Below are positions 23,471 through 35,997 of a stretch of 64,000 bases of DNA, piece by piece. The notes under the pieces were generated by a model. It made no database searches. It was not told the DNA's origin and was given only the letters and a program-made list of their open reading frames with translations. Within the stretch, counting starts at the first letter, position 1; each line of letters begins with the position of its first letter. Made by a program: the position numbers and the translations under genes. Where the stretch lies: positions 1 through 64,000 of the forward strand of contig JAMXBD010002476.1 of the NCBI GenBank assembly GCA_024138025.1, given 5' to 3'. Source of the DNA: Combretum micranthum. Lineage: Eukaryota > Streptophyta > Magnoliopsida > Myrtales > Combretaceae.

Positions 23471-26129
23471 TAACATACATGTGTGGGTATGTAAATGTAT
23501 ATGAAAGAAAATATCTTAATGGAATTAAATCAAGATGCATAGGCCATGGGTTGCATTTCAAACACACATTACTTTACTTCAATAAGACACACAAATGGTC
23601 ATATACTTAGTTTTATAAAAACTATGTCTACTTGTTGAAAATAGATTAATATTTGTTGGACACCCATTGGATGGGCTCTTTTCAGTGAAAAAAGAAGAAG
23701 AAAATGCATTGGTATTTGTCCATTCAGAAAAATGATGAAAGACCGGGGAGGGGGGTGGGGGCGCCCTCGGTTAGGTTGGGGAGGTTGTGGGGGTGGATCC
23801 ATTTTTGATTCCATACCCAATTTTTATAGGTTTCAACAAGCAACATGATTACATTATTCATGGCACATTGAGCTTCACTCATCTTGCACAAGAGAAGAAA
23901 GAAATTTAGGTCTATTAGGGAATTGAATTTAACAAGTAATAATGTTTATACAAGTTTATGACCATCAAGATATTTAATCTTGTGACACCTTGTAGCTATG
24001 TTATGGTACCTTTTTGAAAATGGCTATTGTGAGATAAAAGTACAATGGGAACTGGGCCGCTGCAAACAAGGTCATAGGTAGACATGTTGTTGCATATATA
24101 AGACATGCTTCATATTTCAACTGATCTCTTAGGATGAAAAAATAGCCATCACAAAATGACATTAATATCAAAACTATGGATATAAAAAGTGAAGTCGAAC
24201 CCCTAATAGTTTCCTTAGCAAGTCGATTACAAAATCTCTCTCTTGGTATCTAGATGTGAGGATGGTTAGGAATAAGACAACAGAAGTCACCGAGAAGCAT
24301 AGAGCAATTAATGATGATATGGCAAACACATCAAATGTTGTCTCCTTTTCTAAGATTGGAGCTCCACTTTGTCCATCAGTTTTGCTTGGAACAACAATCG
24401 ATGCGGCAATAACAAGATTTAGATGTAGTAGCTAGCCACAAGCCTCCACTTTCTATGAGTTTTTCATGTGTTTTTGAGAATATGCCTTTTGTAGTCTCGC
24501 TTTTTTTATTATACTGAACAAAGAAATTCTTTGGCATGGATTTTTTGACAAACTTTAAGCATATAAAACATCTCTAAGAAAAATAATGAAACTAGAAGCT
24601 TTAATTTTTTCAACAAGGTTGACAATAAGTATTCTTCGATGATGTCTAGGATCATAATGAGTAAATTACCTGAAACCACTTGATCTCCCATTGCATTTGC
24701 AGAGCAGCACCAGGAATCAATGAGGGCCTGTAGTCCCCAAGCTTCACAGCAATATGTAGTGCGCTATTTCCATCTTCATCCGCTTAATGAAATATGCTAT
24801 CTTTAAGTATGTTTCGCTTTTGCAACAGCTCATACATATGTGGTTGTCTATTCTTTATTGAAAGCAACACTATATTCTTCTTCTCAGAGTTAGTGTCATG
24901 AGTAACCTTTGGGACAAGATCTAGTATCCTCTCCACCATTTCAATATTACCATGTTTTGTAGCAACAAATATTGGTGTCTCTCTAAGTCTCATTTCTCTT
25001 GTACCTAGTGTAATGTCTGTCATAAAGTTATTTTATTAGTATGATTTCAGTTATAACTAACCTTATGAGGGTCATAAGACCATGCATGCCTCACCTTGTT
25101 CATCCTTTTACTCTACATCCTTCTTCATTTTATGTTTTACACATTTAGAAGAGGTCTTCTCTGTCTCTTTCTCTTTTTCTTTATATTGAGATATGGTGGC
25201 ATGAGCATGATCTAGAGAAGCATGACATATCATTTCCCTTTTCTGTCGCCTTTGTGGGAATGATGGGGATTCCTTCCATGGCAATCATACTCATATACCA
25301 TACATCTTTGTAGGAGTTCATTCATTATTTGAAGAGACCATATGTGTTCTCTTTTATCAATTGGATCTTTTTTAGCTTTGCAGATCTTAAGTAGCGCCGA
25401 ATCATAAGAAATGTAGCAATAATTCAACATAGTGTATGGTATACATGGCATCTATTTATTTCTCCCAAAATAAAGATTTCAATGGGAAATTTAAGATTTT
25501 ATCAAGGACATACCAAATCCAAGAAACACCATCATTGCTTTAGATAAAACCTTTATAAACTCAAAGCAAGTACTGTAGTTAGATGGAAATAATTGATGTG
25601 CTTGGGCTTGACTAACTACCTTGGAATCTGCAATGAAAATATATATTACTTGTCCTCATTTAACTTATTACCGTAAGCATAATACTAATATTTATTTGAA
25701 ACTTTGTATTGTGGAAAGAAACATAAATGAAAATGCTGAATCTAACAAAACCTGTGAGGGTATGCTATATATGACCTTTATTAGACCCATTTGGCTTCCT
25801 AGTATTACTAGATTTCTATGGTTACAAGAAACTAGACTACAAAGGTAAGCATCCCACCATGCCACTAAGTACTCATTCTATTAATTAATTGCATTTGCAT
25901 TGTTACAAACTGAGGAACCACTTAACGATCTTTGAAATAACTATTACCATTAAAAAGGCTAATTGAGGTTTCCAGTCTTCGGGCCCAATTCATAATTTCA
26001 TTTCCCAAAATTCAAAATCTTTTATTGAAATTTAATTACCTAATCATTATAATTAGGATTTGTAGATGGGTTACACTTTTTGTGTCAAAGATCCATGAGC
26101 ATTCCTAAATATCTTTAAGAATTTGAGAT

Positions 26130-27170
26130 AGGTATTGTATGAAGTCTAATTATAAAGGCTTTAGAGTAAGCTATTACTTGATTCATCACTAGGTAGTAGA
26201 ATGAGATTGCTAATATGGTGAAGCTGTAAGGGATATTTATATTGGAGGAGAACATTCAAATAGCTGAGAAAGTCAAAAGGCAGGGAAAAAGAGAATCATA
26301 CAAATCTTTAGGCACCTTTTCTAAATCTAAGAATAGTAAGGAGAGTTTATTGGTCTAATGATAAGAACGGTAGTAAGAATGGTAGTAGATTGAGGGGTAG
26401 TGAAAAGAGGGCAAAGGGTGAGTCAAAGGGGTCTAACAAATGTAGCGAGGCAAAAGGAAAATCCGAAATGAAAGCTAAATGACAAAGGCAAGCCAAGTGC
26501 TTGTACTTTTAATTTTTGAAATTTTGAAATTGTTGTGAGATGGTGAATCATAGTGGTAATGTAAAGAGTGAAGAAGAGCATGGGGAGAAAAGTGAAATAG
26601 TCAGATTTCATGGAAATGAAGAGAAGAGATGAGGACGAGCCAGTTGAGCAAGTTATTGGAAATGCAATGCCTATTAATAGAGTAGCTATGTGGCTATAAT
26701 TGATATAAGAAGGTTTATTATTGTGGTGGTAACTACACTTGTTGATAAGTTAAAGTTACCAACCACGACCTATCCTTAACTTTATCCTTTGTATTAGTTA
26801 GATGATAAAGGCTCAATTTACGTAACAAATAAGGTATGTGTTCCTCTTTTTCATTCTAATAAGTATTTTGATGAAGTATTTATCTAATGTGGTCCTAATG
26901 TGGCACTACAAGAAAAAGAACTTTAGAGATAGAAATTTTATGATGGAAAATTGGTAAAAAAAGGTTCTATTTCTACAAGTAAAATAAGTAACGATGGTTT
27001 TTACAGTATAAATTTACATATAGAGATCAAATTTTCATCTTTAAAACCTAGTTTTCTTATAGTGAGTACTTCATATAGTTTGTTGGGTTGTCATTAGTTG
27101 TTTAATCAAAAGATGAATCACGGTGGACGAAACTATTAGGGTGCATGGGTATAGTGATGTTTTCGATATA
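26130..27170 (+). mobile_element. Decayed Ty3-type gag/protease remnant, unit 2
   Basis: Plus-strand reading fragments: the Ser/Lys/Gly-rich gag linker (KNGSKNGSRLRGSEKRAKGE), then [15 protein letters not shown], the usual TTLV-KL-LPT--HP segment beside the retroviral-type protease, and the DVVP...LLG region interrupted by the CACTA MITE. The zinc-knuckle part seen in unit 3 is deleted. Many stops. Present in all three units, so older than the triplication. Confidence 0.62.
26904..27064. mobile_element. CACTA-type MITE, 161 bp, unit 2
   Basis: Termini CACTACAAGAAAAAG and (reverse complement of the right end) CACTATAAGAAAACTAGG, the classic plant CACTA terminus. No coding capacity. Unit 1 lacks it at about 5,838, and unit 3 has the same element at the same site. 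The 3-bp duplication is not perfect (tgg left, agt right), as expected for an old copy. Confidence 0.78.
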
Positions 27171-28049
27171 TCTTTTGGATTAGCTTCAAATCATTAATGG
27201 AGAATTTTTGTGGTTTGGTAATGAGCATTATTTGTGGTTCAGTAATGGATGTTATCATTTTGAGGTTTCACGATTGAACTCATTTTAAGGCCCTGCATCA
27301 TATCCTGTGTTTCAGTCTTCATGCCCATTATCTTTTTGTTGGGTCTATCTGTTTATTTTTGTTACTCTGATCTGTATTTATTGTGGTAAAAGATTTGGTG
27401 GAGGAAGAAGGGGGGGAGGGGGGAGGAAAGGTTTTTGGGAGACAATTTCAAAACCTATCTTTAGCAAAATTTGATTTCTAATATTAGTAAGGATATCAAT
27501 TATGGTTGATGCTAAATTTGAATTGTGATTATTTGTATATTTTATTGACTATTTCATTAGTTATTTAAGTTGCTTGTGGTAGTGCAATGTACGTGTTTTA
27601 ATAATGCTATGATGTGTACAAGAATTTTTTAGCTCACCCCTTATTGTTTAACTTTTGGATAATGACGAGAATCTTGCTACTTCATGAGATGCTAATTATA
27701 TGCATTTTGGTGGTTTGCATGTCATTAATCGTCGGGAGAGTTTGGATCATTTTAGGATTCCTACAAGATAACTAGTTAAGTATTAGCTTATCTAAAATTT
27801 TGTTAGCCTATGAAACTTTGAGCTTAATATGAAATTTTGTAGAAAGGAGTACAACTTGTATTCATGTACTTTGATGCTTGTATATAGTGAATCTTGTGAC
27901 ACGCTTGTATTAAGTTGTGACAACTACACTATAATAACTATTTTGATAAACATATCCATCATCATCTTAGCACTCTTACTATGGCCATTGCCAATGTCAC
28001 TACCATCATACCATCAACCAATATTGCAACTCCAAACCACTATTAGGTC

Positions 28050-28460
28050 ATTCATTAATCAATTGATATGATAGGCTTATGCTATGTGATGAAGATAGAA
28101 GTACTGATGGTATAAAGTAGTAAGGTGTGTTAGTAATATAGAGATTGTAATGTAGTCATGGTAATGATGGTGAACATATGACAATATTGGTGGTGATGTG
28201 GTGAAATGATAATAATAAAAGTAATAGTGATAATTGAGATTTTCTTATGTGGTAATTCGAATGAAAAAAGGAGTGGTGGTGGTGGTAGTGTAGTGGTAAT
28301 AATGTAGTGATGGTAAATGGTAATATAGTGCTAGTGTTATACTGATGTTGGTAGCAATAGTATGGTATTAGTACTAATGATAAATGTAGCAATAGTGATG
28401 GTATTGGTAGTGATGGTAAATGTAGCAATAGTGCTGGTAATTAGGATGGTAGTGCTGGTA
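28050..28460. repeat. Degenerate TGG/TAA-rich low-complexity tract, unit 2
   Basis: Counterpart of 6,360-6,760, with phrases such as gtggtggtggtagtg and ggtaataatgtagtgatgg. The minus-strand open frame at 28,156-28,428 (Leu/Ser/His/Tyr-rich) is a composition effect. Confidence 0.6.
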
Positions 28461-28569
28461 ATGGTGAGCTGGTGGCATAATAATTATTGAAAGAAAATGT
28501 TAATTTAGCTTTTGATTGAATGACTTTATTGTATCTTGTTCCAAATTTTTACACTATCAAATTTGTACA

Positions 28570-28609
<40 letters not shown>
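28570..28609. repeat. (GT)n(GA)n compound microsatellite
   Basis: About eight GT units followed directly by about twelve GA units. The unit 3 counterpart (about 62,848-62,859) has only a short GA run, so the GT part is specific to unit 2. Confidence 0.9.
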
Positions 28610-29597
28610 CACATGAGGTTTGCCATAAACAATAAAAGGAGTTTGATTTAGTACTGGGATTATTTTGTAAAAAAAAAAGAAGAAGTTTTATCTTGATTAA
28701 TACTCAAAATGTTGCCAACCAAATAACACCTAATCTCTAGATGTGCTAACGGGAACCATCATGTACAGGAGATTATGCTTCGGTTTGGCTTTGTTTTTCC
28801 TTTTGAATCAAATTAATCATGAGAATGCAGTTTGTTCCAAACCACAAGAAGATTATAAAGTTTTCTAGACTATTAAATATCGGTTTAGCATGGATTAGTT
28901 TATAGATAGAACTATATTTTGTAATTTAGTAAAGTATATTTGGATGACATGTAATTTCATAATAAAAGTAATAAATTCGTTTAATAATAAGTATTGTTGT
29001 CGTATAAATAAAAAGCATAACAAATCTGTTTTTGGAACTGATCAATTGATTTTTCAACGCTGAAAAGTTGTAATAAAATAATTGGCGGTGATTTGTACTA
29101 ATGAGATGTGCACTCTCTTACCTTCATTCGGGTCAAGAACTAGTCTTGATATGATATGCGTGTATGGGGAAGAAAAATTCTCATTTTCTCGTGTGAAATT
29201 TTCTTAATAGTCATAAATTTATTGCACAATTTATTTTGGGATAATAATTACTTGAAAGATATCAAAGTTTTGAGGTAAAGTTCATTTATGGTATTTGTTT
29301 GATAAGTTTAAAAGAGGTTTTAACATTTGGAGATAAATTCATTTAAAATATAGTCTTTTTAAGTAGTTAAAAAGGGAAATCAACGTTTTGCAAAGTAAGT
29401 AAAATAAGGTATGAAAAATTTTTTGGAAAAAAAATTATGAATAATTTACTGTTAAGGAAAATTATGAAGTTTAATTTAAATATTGATATCTTAAATGAAT
29501 TTTACAAAACATTAATTTCTTTTTTAAGTCACTCAAAACATTAATACATTGAATGAACTTATCTCCAAAGGTTCATACCTTCTAGTATAATTCACTC

Positions 29598-29621
29598 TAT
29601 TATTATTATTATTATTATTTA
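29598..29621. repeat. (ATT)n microsatellite, unit 2
   Basis: About eight units; orthologous to 7,832-7,876 in unit 1. Confidence 0.85.
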
Positions 29622-29769
29622 GTTATCGTATTCTTACCGTTGTTCTCATTCCTTTCAAATTAATTTGCATGCGGAGTCTTGCATCATATGCATAGGATTC
29701 CTATACAAGTATTTTGTCCTCGATTATATATTAGTTTTCTTTTAAATTATAGATTTTTTAATTTTTATT

Positions 29770-30186
29770 GAGAATTAATTATAAAAATATGATTTATGTT
29801 TTGATCGATTTGCAAACACATATCACCCGTGTTAATTTTTTTTTATAATTAGGTAAATCGAGTTTCATACAAATGTGTTAATATAATTAATTACTATTAG
29901 AGGGATATGTGTTAGAGGTTTATTGGACTAAAAAAAAAAGAATTTAATATAAATATTACTAAATAAAATAAAATGTTTAAATTTATTTTTAAAAATTAAT
30001 AAAATTGAAAAAAGTGTAAAATTAATTTTTATAACCAAAAAAATTTTAACATGTGTCATTCTAAAATTATCACGTAATATTAATACTTTTATATGAAACT
30101 TGGATTATCTAATTATCAAAAAAATTAACACAGATCATGTGTTTGCAAACTGATCAACATACAAGTCATGTTTTTGTAATTGATCC
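29770..30186. mobile_element. MITE with long inverted repeats, about 415 bp
   Basis: The left arm (from about 29,771) and the reverse complement of the right arm (ending about 30,186) align over roughly 110-120 bp. Shared words include tttgcaaacacat, gtgttaattttttt, ataattag and gtttcata. The centre is AT-rich. Unit 1 has no such block between 7,965 and 7,980. The superfamily is uncertain: the long arms suggest a Mutator-like MITE, but I could not define a 9-bp target duplication. Confidence 0.62.
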
Positions 30187-30770
30187 TTTATTTTAAATAG
30201 TCAATATTAAATTATCATATAAAAACACACTATTCAAAGAATATAGTCTAAGTGCTCAATTTTAAAACCTAGAATTCCCAGTTTATATAAAGTAAACATA
30301 AGAATTGTATTTACAATTTATTCTACAAATTTTGTTTAAGAATTCTATTATGATATGTAAATCAAAATTTTGAGTATATTCTAAATATACAGAATTTCTT
30401 AGTTTCTTACCTCGGCTTATATGAACTATTTTACTTCATTGCTTGAGGATTTTCCATGTCTCCAATCCTTTGGCCAGAATCATCCGCATGTACTTGCATG
30501 GTCGCTTTTAGTGGTTTGAATTTCTCAAACCGTCGTAAATGCACATGCATAACAAGTATTTTCATGTGAATCGAAAATGATGTATAAAGCAAAATACTAG
30601 GATTAAATAAGCATTCCAATTGCCTCTTTCTAATATCTTGCTCAGGCAACGGAGGAAGTTCATGCACGTTCTATAGTTAGGTGGATAAACATGGCTCTCT
30701 TTTCCTTGTGATTCCTTTGATTTAAATTTATAATCCTCTTTACACGGTTTGAGTTCCTCCACGAAGATAC

Positions 30771-32816
30771 CTTTTTATTGAAAGGGGGAAAAACAAAATA
30801 AAGAACATAATTTCTAGATTTACTTGTTTATAATAAATAATAATACTAAAATTCAATATAATATCTTTACTAATACAATAACATCTAAAAACATAATACA
30901 ATAAAATAAACCAATTTTTAAAACACCTTCAATTCAAACGTAATCATATTTCTTCTATAGGCAAGTAATCTTTGGCATGAGCATGTGGCCAGTTTAATTT
31001 TAATGATTAAGAACTTTGAAGTATTTGAAGCCTTAAATTTTAGAATATTGGTTCCATGCTTGATATGAAATATGAAGCCTAAGTCATATATTATGGGAAT
31101 AAATTTTCAAAAACTAAAACCCCTACTCATTATGTGATCTTTAATATCTATTTATTACATACAAATTTAATTAGGCAAGATAGATCAAATTTATGTTTTT
31201 AGTAAGACTATTTGCTCACACCTACCAAACGTTTGTTTTAGCCCCAAGTTGAAGGGGTATGGTGATGGGTGTACCATGGCATAGGGTATTGGGTGTGTTC
31301 CTTATAAAAAAAAAAAAAAGTCATTTAGATCGTATGCAAAGTATTTATTGTTTGGTAAATACATTAAGCAGTAATGCTCAATTTTGTATATAAACTTTGA
31401 TAAAAAAATTAATTAGATACTTAAAATTTAAAAAGCCTAATTTTATGTATTTTTTGTACCCTAAATACTATCCAACTCAATCATTATCTAACATGTTTCA
31501 ATTACTTTAAGTGATAATAAAATAATGTGGTAGTATTTGGGGATATGGAAAGTTCAATCGAGCATGAAACTTAACTTTCTAATGTTTAGGTATCATATTG
31601 GATATTTTCCATATATTAATGTCGTAAAGGCATTCATTAATATATTAACTATTTCATTTTACATATGGGCAGATACATCAAGTATGGATCTAATAAGCCC
31701 AAGTTTTTATTTTTATTTATTTTTTGGCCTTAAGGTTTTTAAAGTTAAGGAGTATATTTTCAAAGTAGATAGGACACAACACTTACAGTGCAAGGTTAGA
31801 AGAGGCCTAATTACAATTTTGGTGAAGATTTGTTAAAAATTTCTATAACTTGAGAGACCTACACACTGACTTTTTCCATTAAAATCACTTGTTCTTATAT
31901 ACCAGATGAAGTTACAGCAGATACGGCGGAACTCTTGAATTAAAAGCCTAGTAAACATATACGCCAAGAAATTTTTTGAATGGTCTTGTATTCCTTTCAT
32001 CAGTATGATTGTGGATGCTCCTTCTAATGTTATGAGCATCTCCACTACCATTCACAAGCATGATCACTTCACTATCCATGTTGAAGAACGTTCTTTATTT
32101 TAAAAATTTACCGTCAATCGATAAAGGCTGACTGTTACCCTCAAAATAGCAAAACCTCATAATTAGTTTTCACTTTCTAATAAAATAAGATAATAAGATA
32201 GTGCTTCCGTTTGATGACAACTATAATAAATATGGATCTACTCCTTGGACAGAAAAAAATATTCAATAATATTCATGTCATGTCTAGATGACTGATAAGT
32301 AAGTATAAGTGTTTTTTTTTCCTTTTTAAAAATAGTAGCAACAATGCATAGTTTTTAATGAAATTATTTATATATCGATATCATAATTTTATCAATACCT
32401 ACATGCTACTAACTAATCAGTTTATATAACATGTTATAACCATTTAAACTTTTCTCTAAAATGCCAATAATATGATAGGCTAGTGATATCTTTCCTGATA
32501 TTTCAAATGGGAGATGTTAGGTTCAGTTCCTCTCTCCTCGTTGTAATGGCAAAAAAAAAAAAAAAAGAAAAAATTCCTTTTCCAAATAGTAGATGCTCTA
32601 AACTATTGCGTCTCAAAAAAGAGATGGTAAAATCATATCATCTTATGCCTTGACTAATGTGTCTTGACTTTCTTATTTAAACTGTGTGTTGTAATACTAT
32701 AGAACCAAATATCACATCTCATGGATATAGCCAGCTTAAGTGGCGACCATAAAACATAGCAATTTATGCAACTAATCAATGGCTAAAACCTTTTTATATA
32801 ACGTAAGTAATCTTAC
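30771..32816. other. Copy 2 intron 2, empty TRIM site and conserved segment
   Basis: Holds the empty target agttt at 30,991-30,995 where unit 1 has TRIM B, and the counterpart (31,850-32,110) of the unexplained conserved segment at 10,260-10,530. Nothing else recognised. Confidence 0.5.
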
Positions 32817-33570
32817 AATGGTAAATCATGCTCCTCCAGCATCAAGGAAGATGTTGCTTCCAAGACTGAAGTCTTAGTTGCAAGGATGTGAAGTGGTGTC
32901 TGCCCTTGCTCGCTTATAGAATAAACTAGATTTATATACAAGTGTATGATTTGAAATGCCAAATTTGTAAAGATGCAAGAAAAAAAAGCTGCTTCACTAC
33001 ATATATAATAAACTTTCTATTCTATGGATATAAGGAAGAGTAAGCAATAATTCAGACATTTCAGTGGGGAGGAGAACATAACAAAGTACCCTCCATTGAT
33101 GGCGACATGAAGAATGGTTTGACCATCTTTTCTTCAACAATAAGAATCACTAGATTCTTTGTCGGTGACATACAGTTGAGGCATAAAAAGGCTTCTTCTT
33201 ACCAAGTAGAGACCAAGAACAAGAGGTCACATTCTCTTGGTTGCGTATTCCTACCTATGATGGACGACCATTGGCATGCACTTGCACATCCTTATACTTC
33301 CATCAAGCACAAAGTGGAAGGGGTATTTCCTCTCTTATTTTCTTTCTTCAATACTTCTATCGGCTCATTTCGCTTTTCCATGGTCAACTGACCAATGCTT
33401 CAATCACCTCTTCTTGGTTATCGGAAGTTGCAATGTGTGGTGCTGTCTCACGATTTCTATTGAGAGTGGCTCCATGGATGCTTGATGGTCCTGTAAATTC
33501 TAATTAATGCATTCCATTCCCCTTTCATGGCATTTTGGAGTAAATTTTCTTGAGCTATTCTTGTGCTCAT

Positions 33571-35540
33571 ATTAGTCCTCCCTAGTTTTTGTTTTTGATA
33601 TGAAATAAGATGGTCTTAGACTTAGGTTGTTATAGCCTAAATGGAAAACACATTACATTTGGTAAACACCAAGGAAAAATAAAACAAAATAAGGAAAAAG
33701 AAAACTTGACGTGTTACACGTTATCATGATAGATAGGTATTAGTTGCTCATTGTTTTGCTACTATCTTTTGAAGACTATTACTAATAAACATAATATGTA
33801 TCCACATCAACTATATTCTATTTATATCCAAATCTGGTTATAATCCTAATTTTTGACATAATACAAAGGAGGAGATCATGAGTGTGAATCACTATGCATG
33901 CATAATCATTATAACTCCACTAAATTAAAATTGTCCACTTAATTCAACTTAATTAAACCCACAAGTAAAGAGAGTATTACATAATATTCACATAATATCT
34001 ATAAATTTAATATTTTAGCATAATTATATGTGGTAACTTTAACAAAAATTGTAGGAAGAAGAGTGCTTTGTTTGTGCAAAATGTTTTTGAAAAAGAATTT
34101 TTTTTCTATCCTTTCGGCATTTGGACGAAAATGAAACATCTGGGATAATTTATTAGTGTTATTATTGTAATTATTCTTGTTATTATAGTTGAGAAGCTAC
34201 TAGAAAATATTTGCGAAGCCAAGTGCTTTAGATAAAGAAAAAACAAGAAAAATATTACGACGATCCTCTGAGATATGGTTTTTAGAAGGTGTAACTTCTC
34301 TTATTCTAGCTTCTAAATAGATGGTAAATGTGATTTAAAAAAAAAAAAATTATTCTATAAAAGCTTAACAGCTTGAAATTACTAGAATCACCTTTAATTT
34401 TGAAAAGACCTTCAAGGATTGATTTACGTACAGCGAATAATTAATCCGACAAAGAAGCAAAACTTGACTCCGGGAAAAATAGCATATAAAATTAAAGTTC
34501 TAATGTCTTCACCTAAGCTAAAGAAAAAAAAAAAAATCTAAAGACAAAAGCAAAAGTAATCATTACTTAAAAAAAAAAATTATTGCGTAGACTAACCAAT
34601 TTGAGAACTAAATAAGGTAAAGAATACTTTTGCCATCCATTGATTTTATATTAGCAAAATAAAGAATTTATTCTTTTCTACAAAACTATTAGTTCTGATT
34701 TCCAAATTACTTTGCTGTCAAGTTAGGATTACAATTATTTTACAGAAATAAAATGGTAATGTCCTTTTTTCCTTTTGTATCACATATTTTTGTATTTTAC
34801 CATAAAGCCCTCTAGCACAATGGTACAACCATAAATTAAGAAAGGATACACTGATATTTTTAAATATATTCCCAATCCATTACTAATGTAAATTTAACTA
34901 CTACATACAAGATAATTGTTATTATTTTATATAATAATTAGGAATTACAATTATATTCCAATCCTATTCAATTTTATTGAATTCCACAAACTAAAATTGT
35001 TACTATACTCCTAACTCATTCTCTTTACACTACTTAACTTTCCCGATTAGGGTTATAAATGGATTGAATTAAGCTGAAATTTGGATAACTTAAGCTTAGC
35101 TAGATAAAAAAATTATCAAGCTTAGGGAAAATTGATTTCACAGAAAACTTAAAAATTATAAGTTCAAATTCGACTCATTTAGCTAACTAGCTTTATTTTG
35201 AACTTGAGTTTAACTCATTTATAAATTAAACTTAACTAACTTATGGGCACTTTGGTTCATGAACTAAAATCGACTTGATTATAGCTTAAAGATATGAGAT
35301 AAAAATAAATGTACAAGACTAAATGTATAAAATTAGTATATAAATAAATAGATAAGTGAGTAATAAATAAGATTAAAATATGTAATTTTAGAAACTGTAT
35401 TTGATTTTGATAATTATCACATAATATATATGCATAACCATGAGTTTACGTGTGAGACTTTATGAGTCTAAATGAGCTAGCTCACACTGTACATGAGTTT
35501 AAACTCAACTAATCTACAAATCAAGTTTAAGTCGAACTAA
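33571..35540. other. Upstream intergenic DNA of copy 2, no gene recognised
   Basis: Collinear with 11,965-14,125 of unit 1, with small deletions. No open frame is conserved between the two copies. Confidence 0.5.
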
Positions 35541-35994
35541 GGTCTCGTTGTTTTAATGAAAACGTTTTTAAGGAAATGTCTAAACATGTTTTCATGTTTG
35601 TTTAAGAAAATAAGGCAATTAGTGAAAAACATTTTTCCTTGTATTGGAAAAATAAACTTTTCATTGCATATTCTTTTGGAAACGAATTATGGAATATAAA
35701 TGTATAAGTCATTTTTTTTTTATCATTTATGAGTCCATCTACCAATCATTACTATCTAAAAACTATTTATTATTATTTATCAATATTTTTCTTATAGTAG
35801 ATTTATTTCTCATTAAAGTATATGCAATTTTTTTTTTTTTTATACCTAAAATATATGAGTTACTCGAAATTATAAACACAAAAAAATTATTTTCATAAAT
35901 TAGCCAAATAATTAAAAATATATTATTTTTCTGGAAAAACTTTTCAAGGAAAAACTATTTTGACTAACAATACTTTCCTCAAACAAATGGGGCC
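35541..35994. mobile_element. Tourist-like (PIF/Harbinger) MITE, 454 bp
   Basis: Left end GGTCTCGTTGTTTT; right end, reverse-complemented, GGCCCCATTTGTTTG, forming imperfect terminal inverted repeats. A 3-bp duplication TAA flanks it (35,538-35,540 and 35,995-35,997), as for Tourist-like elements. Unit 1 lacks the block near 14,120. The open frame at 35,689-35,898 inside is AT-rich noise. Confidence 0.7.
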
Positions 35995-35997
35995 TAA

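Larger units (their letters stand above)
91..23550. repeat. Tandem unit 1 (contains ankyrin-PGG copy 1)
   Basis: First of three diverged direct copies of a segment centred on an ankyrin/PGG gene. Sequence starting near 91 (acacattactttact and what follows) recurs near 23,570 and 57,420. The order of exons, introns and intergenic DNA is the same in units 1 and 2 throughout. The left edge is set only by where the resemblance to the other units fades. Lineage-specific insertions (solo LTR, two TRIMs, a block around 3.4-5.7 kb) account for most of the length difference. The copies differ by many substitutions and short indels, so the duplication is not recent. Confidence 0.75.
25628..30410. other. 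Copy 2 intron 4, repeats
   Basis: Counterpart of the copy 1 intron at 2,269-8,176. Holds the gag/protease remnant (26,130-27,170), a CACTA-type MITE, a TGG/TAA-rich tract, (GT)n(GA)n and (ATT)n microsatellites, and a long-inverted-repeat MITE. The stretch 27,470-27,930 is shared with unit 3 but missing in unit 1; it contains agctcacccc and ends gttgtgacaac, hinting at an old LTR end. Confidence 0.55.
23974..33570 (-). pseudogene. Ankyrin-repeat PGG-domain pseudogene, copy 2
   Basis: Relics of all eight exons, 5' to 3': 33570-33082, about 32996-32817, 30770-30624, about 30531-30411, 25627-25514, about 25386-25095, 25016-24670, 24552-23974. Damage visible: frameshift early in exon 1 (after MKGEWNALIRIYR); exon 1 donor GT changed to TT; exon 3 donor GT changed to GC; exon 4 acceptor AG lost (ACAG to ACGA); exon 6 acceptor AG changed to AA; in-frame TAA in exon 7 after KDSIFH; and in exon 8 a deletion of roughly 30 bp near 24,395 plus a 1-nt loss near 24,202 that break the PGG domain. 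The short open pieces (for example 24,784-25,023) are exon fragments, not genes. Confidence 0.88.

Noticed and set aside
28156..28428. Minus-strand His/Leu/Ser-rich open frame (also 62,438-62,758)
   Set aside because: Falls in a degenerate trinucleotide-like tract; composition alone explains it.
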